From contig CAJTYK010000009.1 of NCBI GenBank assembly GCA_910584285.1, positions 1-56,750 on the forward strand: 56,750 nucleotides of DNA, in the 5' to 3' direction. Both the position numbers and the translations under genes were made by a program. The notes under the pieces were generated by a model. It searched no databases. It saw only the letters and a program-made list of their open reading frames with translations, and was not told the origin of the DNA. Positions 7,917 to 15,813 of the stretch are shown here, piece after piece; position 1 is the stretch's first letter; each line of letters starts with the position of its first letter. Origin of the DNA: an uncultured Oscillospiraceae bacterium (GTDB taxonomy: Bacteria; Bacillota; Clostridia; Oscillospirales; Oscillospiraceae).

Positions 7917-9338
7917 ATGGGCGGATTTTTCGGCGCGATCTCTAAGCGAGACGTGACTCTTGACATCTTTTTCGGCGTGGACTACCACTCCCACCTGGGC
8001 ACACGCCGGGGCGGCATGATCCTCTACGATGAGCAGGACGGCTTTCAGCGGCAGATCCACTCCATTGAAAACACCCCCTTCCGCACCAAGTTCGAGAAGG
8101 ATCTCCATGAGTTCCACGGCTGTGCCGGCATCGGCTGCATCAGCGACACCGACCCTCAGCCCCTGCTGGTGCGCTCCCACCTGGGACTGTACGCCATCTC
8201 CACCGTAGGCATCATCAACAACGCCGAGGAGCTGGTGGAGGACTACTTCAACGGCCACGCCCGGCAGTTTATGGCCATGAGCTCCGGCAAGGTCAATTCC
8301 ACCGAGCTCACCGCCGCCCTCATCAACCAGAAGGACACCCTGGTGGAGGGCATCCGGTACGCCCAGGAGGTCATCGACGGCTCGTCCACCATCCTCATAC
8401 TCACCCCCGACGGCATCGTGGCCGCCCGGGATCGGCTGGGCCGCCTGCCGGTGCTCATCGGCCAAAATAGCGAAGGCTGCTGCGTATCCTTCGAGTCCTT
8501 CGCCTGTACCAAGCTGGGCTATGACAACGCCTACGAGCTGGGCTCCGGTGAGGTTGTGCGCCTCACCGCAGACGGCTTCGAGACCCTGGCCCCCGCCGGG
8601 GACAAGATGCGGATCTGCGCCTTTTTGTGGACGTACTACGGCTACCCCAACTCCAACTATGAGGGGATGAACGTGGAGGTCATGCGCTGCCGCAACGGCG
8701 AGATCATGGCCCAGGTGGAAAAGGAGCGGGGCTCCCTGCCCGACGTGGACTGGGTGGCCGGCGTGCCCGACTCCGGCGTGCCCCACGCCATCGGCTACGC
8801 CAACGCCAGCGGCAAGCCCTTTGCCCGGCCCTTTGTGAAGTACACCCCCACCTGGCCCCGCTCCTTCATGCCCGCCAATCAGGATGTGCGCAACCAGGTG
8901 GCCAAGATGAAGCAGATCCCCGTGCCCGAGCTGATCCAGGGCAAAAAGCTGCTCTTTGTGGACGACTCCATCGTCCGGGGCACCCAGCTGCGGGAGACGG
9001 TGGATTTCCTCTACGGCGCGGGGGCCAAAGAGGTGCATATGCGCTCCGCCTGTCCCCCCATCATGTACGGCTGCAAATACCTGAATTTCTCCCGGAGCAA
9101 TTCCTCCATGGAGCTGCTGGCCCGGAAAACCGTCCAGGAGCTGGAGGGAGACGAGGGGCAGAAGCATCTGGAGGAGTACGCCGACTCCAACACGGAGCGG
9201 GGCCAGTGTCTGCTCAAATCCATCTGTGAGAAGCTGGGCTTCGACTCGCTGGGCTACCAGTCCCTGGACGGCCTGCTGGAGGCCATCGGCATCGACCGGG
9301 ACAAGGTGTGCACCTACTGCTGGACAGGAAAAGAATAA
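7917..9338 (+). CDS. purF: amidophosphoribosyltransferase homologue lacking the N-terminal catalytic Cys
   Basis: 473 aa. ATG 7917 has AGGAGGAAT upstream, and the protein starts M-G-G-F-F-G rather than M-C-G-x-x-G, so the Ntn nucleophile Cys of glutamine hydrolysis is absent. The canonical H-N-G-N segment is also replaced by I-I-N-N-A-E-E. The phosphoribosyl half is intact: the PRPP loop L-F-V-D-D-S-I-V-R-G-T-Q is at about 346-357. Candidate Fe-S ligands corresponding to B. subtilis PurF are C234, C379 or C386, and C465/C468 in C-T-Y-C-W. It is therefore a PurF relative with a degraded glutaminase site, possibly NH3-dependent. I recall similar Cys-less proteins in Bacteroides and Clostridia. 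Its place between purC and purM supports a role in the first committed purine step or its regulation. Confidence 0.82.
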   Translation: MGGFFGAISKRDVTLDIFFGVDYHSHLGTRRGGMILYDEQDGFQRQIHSIENTPFRTKFEKDLHEFHGCAGIGCISDTDPQPLLVRSHLGLYAISTVGIINNAEELVEDYFNGHARQFMAMSSGKVNSTELTAALINQKDTLVEGIRYAQEVIDGSSTILILTPDGIVAARDRLGRLPVLIGQNSEGCCVSFESFACTKLGYDNAYELGSGEVVRLTADGFETLAPAGDKMRICAFLWTYYGYPNSNYEGMNVEVMRCRNGEIMAQVEKERGSLPDVDWVAGVPDSGVPHAIGYANASGKPFARPFVKYTPTWPRSFMPANQDVRNQVAKMKQIPVPELIQGKKLLFVDDSIVRGTQLRETVDFLYGAGAKEVHMRSACPPIMYGCKYLNFSRSNSSMELLARKTVQELEGDEGQKHLEEYADSNTERGQCLLKSICEKLGFDSLGYQSLDGLLEAIGIDRDKVCTYCWTGKE

Positions 9339-9358
9339 CAGAAAGGGGATAGAATAGC

Positions 9359-9625
9359 ATGATCGAGTCACGGTGTGGTATCCTGTGCAACGAGTGCACC
9401 TATCGTGAACAGATGGGCTGTGCTGGCTGCGTACAGATTCAAAAACCCTTTTGGGGTGACAGCTGCCCCGTAAAATCCTGTTGTGAGGAAAAAACAAAGG
9501 AGCACTGCGGCCAATGTGAAGCCTTCCCCTGCGGCCTGCTCAAGCAGTTCGCCTATGACGAAAAGCAGGGCGACGGCGGCAAACGTATCGAGCAGTGCGC
9601 AAAATGGAGGGACAAGCTGGTATGA
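9359..9625 (+). CDS. Cys-rich DUF3795-type small protein inside the pur operon
   Basis: 88 aa with about a dozen cysteines, starting M-I-E-S-R-C-G-I-L-C-N-E-C and containing G-C-A-G-C and C-G-Q-C-E. This is the pattern of the DUF3795 family (short, probably metal- or Fe-S-binding proteins of unknown function). Its stop overlaps the purM start (ATGA), so it is translationally coupled to purM and certainly co-transcribed. That context suggests a link to purine synthesis, perhaps to the Fe-S cluster of the preceding PurF homologue, but this is inference only. Confidence 0.72.
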   Translation: MIESRCGILCNECTYREQMGCAGCVQIQKPFWGDSCPVKSCCEEKTKEHCGQCEAFPCGLLKQFAYDEKQGDGGKRIEQCAKWRDKLV

Positions 9626-10665
9626 AAGACTCCCATTCTGCATCCTACGCCGCCGCCGGGGTAGACGTCACCGCCGGCTATGAGGCGGTGCGACGCATCA
9701 AGCCCATGGTGGAATCCACCTATATCCCCGGCGTGATGGGCACGCTGGGGGGCTTCGGCGGTATGTTCGCCCCCGATCTCACCGGGATGAAGAAGCCGGT
9801 GCTGGTGTCCGGCACCGACGGGGTGGGCACCAAACTGAAAATCGCCTTTTTGATGGACAAGCATGACACCGTGGGCATCGACTGCGTAGCCATGTGCGTC
9901 AACGACATCATCTGCGGCGGGGCCGCCCCCCTGTTCTTCCTGGACTACATCGCCTGCGGCAAAAACGATCCCAGGCGCATCGCGCAGATTGTGGCGGGCA
10001 TCACCGAGGGCTGCCGCCAGGCCCAGTGCGCCCTGGTGGGCGGCGAGACCGCCGAAATGCCCGGCTTCTACCCGGTGGACGAGTACGATCTGGCAGGCTT
10101 CTCCGTAGGGATCGTAGACGAGGAAAAGATCATCGACGGCAAAAAGCTGGCCCAGGGGGACGTGCTCCTCGGCCTGGCCTCCTCCGGCGTCCACTCCAAC
10201 GGCTTCTCCCTGGTGCGCAAGGTGCTTCACATCGAGCACGCCGACCTCCACACCTCCCTGGACGAGCTGGGGGGCCGTGGGCTGGGTGAGACGCTGCTCA
10301 CCCCCACTAAAATCTACGTTAAGGCGGTGAAGGCCCTGCTGGCCGCCGGAATTGACATTCACGCCGTCAGCCACATCACCGGCGGCGGCTTCTATGAGAA
10401 TGTGCCCCGGATGATGACGGACGGGCTTACCGCTCGGATCCAGCTGGATACCTTCCCCTGCCCGGCCATATTCGGCCTGATCCAGCGCATGGGGAATATC
10501 CCGGAGCGGGATATGTACAATACCTTCAACATGGGCATCGGCATGGTGCTGGCAGTTCCCGAGGCCCAGGCGGAGCAGGCCCTGTCCCTCCTGAAGGACG
10601 CGGGCGAGGAGGCCTACCGGATCGGCCAGGTCATCCCCGGCGGCGGGGGCGTGGAGCTGCTATGA
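9622..10665 (+). CDS. purM: phosphoribosylformylglycinamidine cyclo-ligase (AIR synthetase)
   Basis: 347 aa. ATG 9622 overlaps the upstream TGA, with GGAGG at 9606. It begins S-Y-A-A-A-G-V-D-V-T-A-G-Y and contains the P-V-L-V-S-G-T-D-G-V-G-T-K, D-C-V-A-M-C-V-N-D-I and G-G-G-F-Y-E-N motifs of PurM. Full length. It closes the imidazole ring of FGAM with ATP to give AIR. It overlaps purN by 4 bp. purL/S/Q are not in this window. Confidence 0.94.
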   Translation: MKDSHSASYAAAGVDVTAGYEAVRRIKPMVESTYIPGVMGTLGGFGGMFAPDLTGMKKPVLVSGTDGVGTKLKIAFLMDKHDTVGIDCVAMCVNDIICGGAAPLFFLDYIACGKNDPRRIAQIVAGITEGCRQAQCALVGGETAEMPGFYPVDEYDLAGFSVGIVDEEKIIDGKKLAQGDVLLGLASSGVHSNGFSLVRKVLHIEHADLHTSLDELGGRGLGETLLTPTKIYVKAVKALLAAGIDIHAVSHITGGGFYENVPRMMTDGLTARIQLDTFPCPAIFGLIQRMGNIPERDMYNTFNMGIGMVLAVPEAQAEQALSLLKDAGEEAYRIGQVIPGGGGVELL

Positions 10666-11324
10666 GCGTCAAGCGCATCGCCGTGCTGGTGTCCGGCGGG
10701 GGCACCAACCTTCAGGCCCTCATCGACGCCCAGGCCCGGGGGGAGATCGTCAACGGGGAGATCGCCGCCGTCATCGCCTCCAAGCCCGGGGCCTATGCCC
10801 TGGAGCGGGCCGCCAAGGCGGGCATACCCGGCTATGTGGTGGCCCGGAAGGACTACCCCTCCAATCAGGCTATGACCATCGCCCTGGTGGACAAGCTGAA
10901 TGCGCTGGATATCGACCTGGTGGTGCTGGCGGGGTTTATGGTCATACTCACCGGGGAAATGGTGCGCGCCTACCCCAACGCCATTTTGAACGTCCACCCC
11001 GCCCTCATCCCCTCCTTCTGTGGGGAGGGGTACTACGGCCTCCACGTCCATGAGCGGGCGCTGGAGTACGGCGTCAAGGTGTCCGGCGCCACCGTCCACT
11101 TCGTCAGCGAGGAGTGCGACGGCGGGCCCATCGTGCTGCAAAAGGCGGTGGCGGTGGAGGAGGGCGACACCCCGGAGACCCTCCAGCGCCGGATCATGGA
11201 GCAGGCGGAGTGGGTAATCCTGCCCCGGGCGGTGTCCCTGTTCTGTCAGGGGCGCCTGAAGGTAGAGGGCCGGATCGTCCGGATTTTGAAGCCGCTGAAT
11301 TTATCAAAGGAGTGTCTGCAATGA
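10662..11324 (+). CDS. purN: phosphoribosylglycinamide formyltransferase (GAR transformylase)
   Basis: 220 aa. It begins R-I-A-V-L-V-S-G-G-G-T-N-L-Q-A-L (GAR-binding N-terminus). The catalytic region N-V-H-P-A-L-I-P-S-F places Asn and His at about 110/112, with the partner Asp in E-C-D-G-G-P at about 153. It transfers the formyl group of 10-formyl-THF to GAR, linking it to folD and glyA elsewhere in the window. It overlaps purM and the following IMP cyclohydrolase by 4 bp each, a tightly coupled run. Confidence 0.93.
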   Translation: MSVKRIAVLVSGGGTNLQALIDAQARGEIVNGEIAAVIASKPGAYALERAAKAGIPGYVVARKDYPSNQAMTIALVDKLNALDIDLVVLAGFMVILTGEMVRAYPNAILNVHPALIPSFCGEGYYGLHVHERALEYGVKVSGATVHFVSEECDGGPIVLQKAVAVEEGDTPETLQRRIMEQAEWVILPRAVSLFCQGRLKVEGRIVRILKPLNLSKECLQ

Positions 11325-12025
11325 TCGACATGACCGAGTATTTACAGAATAACCCCTACCCCGGCCGGGGCATCATGATTGGCCGCTCTGCCGACAACAA
11401 GAGCGCCGTCATCGCCTACTTCATCATGGGCCGCAGCGAGAACAGCCGCAACCGGATCTTTGAGGAGACGGAGGACGGTATCCGCACCCGGGCCTTTGAC
11501 GAGAGCAAAATGACCGACCCCTCCCTCATCATCTACCACCCCGTCCGGCGGATGGACAACGGGATCACCATCGTCACCAACGGCGATCAGACCGACACCA
11601 TCCGGGACAACATCCTGGCGGGCCACTGCTACCGCCACGCCCTGAATACCCGCACCTTCGAGCCGGATCCCCCCAACTACACCCCCCGGATCTCCGGCGT
11701 GGTGAAGCCCAACGGGGCCTATGACCTGTCCATCCTCAAGAGCCTGGACGGCGACCCTTCCTGCGCCTGCCGCTACTTCTACGAGTATGACGCCCCCAAG
11801 GCCGGGATGGGCCACTTCATCCACACCTACGAGGGGGACGGCAGCCCCCTGCCCTCCTTTGAGGGGGAGCCTAGGCGGGTGGCTATCACCGCCCCCGACG
11901 CGGAAACGCTGGCGGGGGATCTGTGGCTGGCGTTAAACGAGGACAACAAGGTGTCGCTGTTCGTGCGGTACATCGACCTGGCCACCGGGGAGGATGAGAC
12001 CTCCATCATCAACAAGCACTGGTAA
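11321..12025 (+). CDS. purO: IMP cyclohydrolase, PurO-like
   Basis: 234 aa from ATG 11321, overlapping the purN stop (ATGA), with AAAGGAG upstream. It begins with Y-L-Q-N-N-P-Y-P-G-R-G-I-M-I-G, typical of the IMP_cyclohyd (PurO) family first known from archaea and also found in Clostridia. There is no similarity to the N-terminal domain of bifunctional PurH. It would catalyse FAICAR to IMP, the last de novo step. Together with the separate AICAR transformylase at 12666 it replaces bifunctional PurH. Its 3' end overlaps the convergent small gene by 17 bp. Confidence 0.82.
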   Translation: MIDMTEYLQNNPYPGRGIMIGRSADNKSAVIAYFIMGRSENSRNRIFEETEDGIRTRAFDESKMTDPSLIIYHPVRRMDNGITIVTNGDQTDTIRDNILAGHCYRHALNTRTFEPDPPNYTPRISGVVKPNGAYDLSILKSLDGDPSCACRYFYEYDAPKAGMGHFIHTYEGDGSPLPSFEGEPRRVAITAPDAETLAGDLWLALNEDNKVSLFVRYIDLATGEDETSIINKHW

Positions 12026-12302
12026 TCTTGATCTGGTTCTCCCACATCAGGGCGTCGCACAGTTCCCGGCGCAGGCGCAAGCCAAAGAGATAGGATGCCT
12101 GCACCTGGATGCCGTAATAGTGTGCCAGCGCGTCCTCAAAGGCGAGGAAGCCATCCTCCCCTAAAAGCTGCTTCACCGTCCCCGACCATTGGGCCACCAG
12201 CTTTGCCGCCTGTTTGTACTCCGGAAGCTCCGAATAGAGGCGGTATATCTCATTTTCCCATTTTGGATTGTCCAGAAACAGATTTGTCAATAGCCGTTCC
12301 AT
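12009..12302 (-). CDS. small hypothetical protein (possibly DUF6809-like)
   Basis: 97 aa, start 12302 with AAGAGGTGA upstream. It is mostly helical and acidic, with a C-terminal F-G-L-R-L-R-R-E-L segment that reminds me of DUF6809-type Firmicutes proteins; the match is from memory and weak. It is transcribed away from the XRE gene across a 112-bp AT-rich spacer with a 35-bp palindrome, so it is probably regulated by that XRE protein. It lies tail-to-tail with the PurO gene inside the pur cluster, which suggests a later insertion. Function unknown. Confidence 0.6.
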   Translation of the reverse strand: MERLLTNLFLDNPKWENEIYRLYSELPEYKQAAKLVAQWSGTVKQLLGEDGFLAFEDALAHYYGIQVQASYLFGLRLRRELCDALMWENQIKITSAC

Positions 12303-12322
12303 ATTTTCACCTCTTTATGTCT

Positions 12323-12366
12323 TTTAAAACTATGTTTTTTAAAAACATAGTTTTAAACAACATAGT
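12323..12366. promoter_or_regulatory. 35-bp perfect palindrome plus half-site, operator of the divergent pair
   Basis: Two 17-bp arms (TTTAAAACTATGTTTTT at 12323-12339 and its exact complement at 12341-12357) are separated by a single T. A further half-site ACATAGTT follows at 12360-12367. It lies between the divergent small gene and the XRE gene and is the most AT-rich stretch of the purine region. A likely binding site for the adjacent XRE protein. Confidence 0.7.
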
Positions 12367-12414
12367 TATTATACCTGTGAATTTGTAAAATGTCAAGCGT
12401 ATTGGAGGAATTAT

Positions 12415-12669
12415 ATGTCGGATTTTCCTGAACGAGTCCGTGCCTTGCGGAAGGAGCGTAGATTTACACAGAATGAGATGGCAACTGTCTGCGGCATCCA
12501 GCTCAGGGCATACCAGTCCTACGAGTACCGGCAGTCCTATCCCGACGTCCCCGGCCTGCTCCGTCTGGCGGACTTTTTTGACGTCAGCCTGGATTATCTG
12601 ATGGGCCGGTCCGATGTACGCGAGGTACAAAAACCGTCCGAATTATCTGAAAAGGAGTGCAAGTCATGA
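12415..12669 (+). CDS. XRE-family transcriptional regulator coupled to purH
   Basis: 84 aa, ATG 12415 with GGAGGAAT upstream. Residues about 5-62 form a Cro/C1 helix-turn-helix (V-R-A-L-R-K-E-R-R-F-T-Q-N-E-M-A with I-Q-L-R-A-Y-Q-S-Y-E), ending in the common V-S-L-D-Y-L-M-G-R-S-D. There is no sensor domain. The stop codon overlaps the purH ATG (ATGA), so the regulator is translationally coupled to purH and probably drives a purH-purD transcript from the palindrome-containing promoter region. An autoregulator is likely; the signal is unknown. Confidence 0.82.
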   Translation: MSDFPERVRALRKERRFTQNEMATVCGIQLRAYQSYEYRQSYPDVPGLLRLADFFDVSLDYLMGRSDVREVQKPSELSEKECKS

Positions 12670-13841
12670 CCGAACTGGAACTGAAATACGGCTGCAACCC
12701 CAACCAGAAGCCCGCCCGCATCTTCATGAAGGGGGACAGAGACCTCCCCCTCACCGTCCTCAACGGCAAGCCGGGGTACATCAACTTCATGGACGCGCTG
12801 AACTCCTGGCAGCTGGTGAAGGCCCTGAAAGCCGCCACCGGCCTGCCCGCCGCCGCCTCCTTCAAGCACGTCTCCCCCGCCGGGGCCGCCCTGGGCCTGC
12901 CCCTCACCGACGTGGAGCGGCAGATCTACTTTGCCCCCGAGGGGGAGCTATCCCCCATCGCCTGCGCCTACATCCGCGCCCGGGGGGCCGACCGGCTGTG
13001 CTCCTACGGCGACTGGGCGGCGCTCAGCGAAACCTGCGACGCCGATACCGCCCGCTATCTGGCCCTGGAGGTGTCCGACGGCGTTATCGCCCCGGACTAC
13101 ACCGACGAGGCGCTGGACATTCTGAAAACCAAGCGCAAGGGCGGCTACAACGTGGTGAGGATTGATCCGAACTATGTCCCCGACCCGGTGGAGCGCCGGA
13201 GCATCTTTGGCATCGTTTTTGAGCAGGGCTACAACGACTTCGCTATCGACGAGAAGCTGCTGGAGAACATTGTCACCATTAACAAGGATCTGCCCCAGGC
13301 GGCCAAGCATGACATGATCCTCTCCCTCATCACGCTGAAGTACACCCAGTCCAACTCGGTGTGCTACGTGAAGGGCGGACAGACCCTTGGCGTGGGCGCA
13401 GGCCAGCAGAGCCGGATCCACTGCACCCGGCTGGCCGGGAACAAGGCGGACACTTGGTGGCTGCGGCAGCACCCCAAGGTGCTGGGCCTCCAGTTTGTGG
13501 ACGGCATCCGCCGCCCCGACCGGGACAACGCCATCGACATCTATATCTCCGACGAGCACGATGACGTGCTGGCCGACGGCGTGTGGCAGAACACCTTCAA
13601 GGTACGCCCCGAGGTGCTCACCGAGGCGGAGAAAAAGGCGTGGATCGCCAAACAGTCCGGGGTGACGGTGGGCTCCGATGCCTTCTTCCCCTTCGGAGAC
13701 AACGTGGAGCGGGCCTTCAAATCGGGCGTGAAGTATATCGCCCAGCCCGGCGGCTCCATCCGGGACGACCACGTCATCGCCACCGCCGACAAGCACGGCA
13801 TGGTGATGGCATTTACCGGGATGCGGCTGTTCCACCATTAA
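12666..13841 (+). CDS. purH: stand-alone AICAR transformylase (C-terminal half of PurH)
   Basis: 391 aa from ATG 12666 (AAAGGAG at 12651). A GTG nine bases earlier lies within the Shine-Dalgarno site and is rejected. It contains only the AICAR formyltransferase domain: the catalytic K-H-V-S-P-A-G pair is at about K67/H68, with S-N-S-V-C-Y, G-A-G-Q-Q-S-R and the terminal F-T-G-M-R-L-F-H-H. The IMP cyclohydrolase domain of bifunctional PurH (about 200 aa) is absent; that activity is supplied by the PurO-like gene at 11321. It uses 10-formyl-THF to formylate AICAR. The gene is coupled to the XRE gene upstream and followed by a stem-loop repeat before purD. Confidence 0.92.
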   Translation: MTELELKYGCNPNQKPARIFMKGDRDLPLTVLNGKPGYINFMDALNSWQLVKALKAATGLPAAASFKHVSPAGAALGLPLTDVERQIYFAPEGELSPIACAYIRARGADRLCSYGDWAALSETCDADTARYLALEVSDGVIAPDYTDEALDILKTKRKGGYNVVRIDPNYVPDPVERRSIFGIVFEQGYNDFAIDEKLLENIVTINKDLPQAAKHDMILSLITLKYTQSNSVCYVKGGQTLGVGAGQQSRIHCTRLAGNKADTWWLRQHPKVLGLQFVDGIRRPDRDNAIDIYISDEHDDVLADGVWQNTFKVRPEVLTEAEKKAWIAKQSGVTVGSDAFFPFGDNVERAFKSGVKYIAQPGGSIRDDHVIATADKHGMVMAFTGMRLFHH

Positions 13842-13851
13842 GGTCAAGGGC

Positions 13852-13901
13852 CTTCTTCTTTTTCTTGAAAGAAAAAGAAGAAGCAAGAAAAAGAACTTGA
13901 A
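13852..13901 (+). repeat. dispersed stem-loop repeat, copy A
   Basis: A 15-bp perfect stem (CTTCTTCTTTTTCTT, GA, complement) is followed by the tail CAAGAAAAAGAACTTGAA. It shares its core TTTTTCTTGAAAGAAAAA and the AAAAAGAACTTGAA tail with copies at 17845-17888 and 30674-30717. It sits between purH and purD. Confidence 0.8.
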
Positions 13902-13932
13902 GCTGCTTTGACTTACGGTCAGGAGGTTTTTT

Positions 13933-15189
13933 ATGAGGGTTTTAGTGGTTGGATCAGGTGGCAGAGAGCACGCCATCTGCTGGAAATTAAAGCAGTCCCC
14001 CAGGGTGACGGAGCTGTTCTGCGCCCCGGGCAATGCGGGTATCGCCCGGATCGCCCGATGCGTGGGTGTGAAGGCCACTGACGTGGACGGTATGGTGGCA
14101 TGGGCCAGGGACAACGCCATGGATTTCGTGGTGGTGGCCCCTGACGATCCCTTGGCCCTGGGCATGGTGAACGCCCTGGAGGCGGTGCATATTCCTGCCT
14201 TCGGGCCCCGGGCCAACGCCGCCGTCATTGAGGCCAGCAAAGCCTTCTCCAAGGAGCTAATGAAGAAGTACCACATCCCTACTGCAAAGTACGAAGCCTT
14301 TACAGATATGGGCAAGGCCCTGGCCTACATTGAGGAGCAGGGCGCACCCATCGTGGTGAAAGCGGACGGTCTGGCCCTGGGCAAGGGCGTCGTGGTCGCC
14401 GCCACCGTGGAGGAGGCCAAGGCCGCCGTGATCGAGATGATGGCGGACAAGAAGTTCGGCGAATCCGGCTCCACGGTGGTGATCGAGGAGTGCATGACCG
14501 GCCCGGAGGTGACGGTGCTGGCCTTCGCCGATGGCGAGCACGTGTCCACCATGCCCGCCAGCCAGGATCACAAACGGGCCTACGACGGCAATCGGGGCCC
14601 TAACACCGGCGGCATGGGGGCCATCTCTCCCCCGCCCCAGTACACGCCTGAGATCGCCCAACGGTGCATGAACGAGATCTTCCTGCCCACCATCCGGGCG
14701 CTGAAGGAGGAAAAGCGGCCCTTCCAGGGCGTGATCTACTTTGGCCTGATGCTCACCCCGGACGGCCCCAAGGTGGTGGAGTACAACGCCCGGTTCGGCG
14801 ATCCGGAATGCCAGGCGGTGCTGTCCCTGCTGGACAGCGACCTGATGGAGATCTTCCTCGCCTGCCGGGAGGGCACGCTGGACAAGCTGAACATTCGCTG
14901 GAAGGACAAGGCGGCCTGCTGTCTGGTGCTGGCCTCCGGGGGCTACCCGCTGGACTACAAAAAAGGCTATCCCATCTCCGGGCTGGAGGAGGCGGGGAAA
15001 TCCGCTGTGGTGTTCCACGCCGGCACCGCTGAACAGGATGGGCAGATCGTCACCAACGGTGGGCGGGTTCTGGGGGTCACCGCTTTAGGGAATACTCTGG
15101 ATCAGGCCATCCACAACGCCTATGCCGCTGCAAAGCCTATTACCTTTACAGATATGCATTTCCGCACCGACATCGGCCGTGCCTTCTGA
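13933..15189 (+). CDS. purD: phosphoribosylamine-glycine ligase (GAR synthetase)
   Basis: 418 aa, ATG 13933 with AGGAGG upstream. It begins V-L-V-V-G-S-G-G-R-E-H-A-I, the PurD N-terminal signature, and carries an ATP-grasp core with H-K-R-A-Y-D-G-N-R-G-P-N-T-G-G-M-G and V-V-E-Y-N-A-R-F-G-D-P-E-C-Q. Full length. It joins phosphoribosylamine to glycine, which links it to glyA. Last gene of the purine cluster, closed by a strong terminator. Confidence 0.95.
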   Translation: MRVLVVGSGGREHAICWKLKQSPRVTELFCAPGNAGIARIARCVGVKATDVDGMVAWARDNAMDFVVVAPDDPLALGMVNALEAVHIPAFGPRANAAVIEASKAFSKELMKKYHIPTAKYEAFTDMGKALAYIEEQGAPIVVKADGLALGKGVVVAATVEEAKAAVIEMMADKKFGESGSTVVIEECMTGPEVTVLAFADGEHVSTMPASQDHKRAYDGNRGPNTGGMGAISPPPQYTPEIAQRCMNEIFLPTIRALKEEKRPFQGVIYFGLMLTPDGPKVVEYNARFGDPECQAVLSLLDSDLMEIFLACREGTLDKLNIRWKDKAACCLVLASGGYPLDYKKGYPISGLEEAGKSAVVFHAGTAEQDGQIVTNGGRVLGVTALGNTLDQAIHNAYAAAKPITFTDMHFRTDIGRAF

Positions 15190-15202
15190 ATTTCGCCCGT
15201 AG

Positions 15203-15240
15203 AAAAGCGCCCCGTCCGCTTTGGACGGGGCGCTTTTGCG
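15203..15240 (+). terminator. strong terminator ending the pur operon
   Basis: Perfect 15-bp stem AAAAGCGCCCCGTCC, loop GCTTT, complement ending CTTTT. It lies between purD and the convergent membrane-protein gene and can act in both directions. Confidence 0.88.
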
Positions 15241-15246
15241 CTTTTG

Positions 15247-15813
15247 TCACGCGGCCTCCTCCCGGAGGCACCGCCGGAGCTGGAACAGATTCCACATGAT
15301 CATCAGGGACACCACACAGACCAGCACCGCCAGCGCCAGCACCAGCCAGTCCCTCCACTCAGCCTGGGGCAGGAATACCAGCAGCGACAGGAGGGTGACC
15401 AACACCATGTCCTCCGTCCTGTGGCGGCGGATCCTCCTGTCCAAATCGCTTTCCTCCGGCTGATAGGTCTCCGCGATGGCCGCCAGGTCGGTGAGCAGCT
15501 GGAACTCAAAGTACAGCCGCGCCGCCGACACCAGCAGATCCAGGAACAGAATATGCCCGCCCACACCGCCGCCGCCCCAGGACAGCAGCCAGTCCAGCCC
15601 GCTCCACCCCGCCAGCAGCCAGCCCAAGGGCCGCAGCAGGGCCAGATCCCGCCGCTCCCCGGACAGCTTCCCGATGGCGGACAGCAGGAGCAGGAAGCCC
15701 ACAAACCGGGGTATGACGCTTACCGTACCGAAATTCACGTCAAAATTCAGGAAGAAATACCCCCAGGCGGCGTGGGACAGGCCGGTATACAGGGTTTCAC
15801 GCTCAGGGCTCAA
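15247..15813 (-). CDS. hypothetical multi-pass membrane protein of the M56 module
   Basis: 188 aa. There are about four hydrophobic segments: near residues 35-45, 60-75, 85-110 and a long C-terminal pair (about 138-178). Charged R/E stretches lie between them. I recognise no family. The start overlaps the 3' end of the M56 gene by 11 bp, so it is the third gene of the blaI-type repressor / M56 operon on the minus strand. It may be the regulated output or an accessory of that sensor module; this is inference from position. Confidence 0.65.
   Translation of the reverse strand: MSPERETLYTGLSHAAWGYFFLNFDVNFGTVSVIPRFVGFLLLLSAIGKLSGERRDLALLRPLGWLLAGWSGLDWLLSWGGGGVGGHILFLDLLVSAARLYFEFQLLTDLAAIAETYQPEESDLDRRIRRHRTEDMVLVTLLSLLVFLPQAEWRDWLVLALAVLVCVVSLMIMWNLFQLRRCLREEAA

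Noticed and set aside
12657..12665. GTG start for the AICAR transformylase
   Set aside because: The codon is part of the AAAGGAG Shine-Dalgarno region. ATG 12666 has correct spacing and the ATGA overlap.
12009..12669. Insertion sequence interrupting the pur operon
   Set aside because: No transposase, terminal inverted repeats or target-site duplication is seen. The XRE gene is precisely coupled to purH, so the cassette looks integrated rather than a mobile element.
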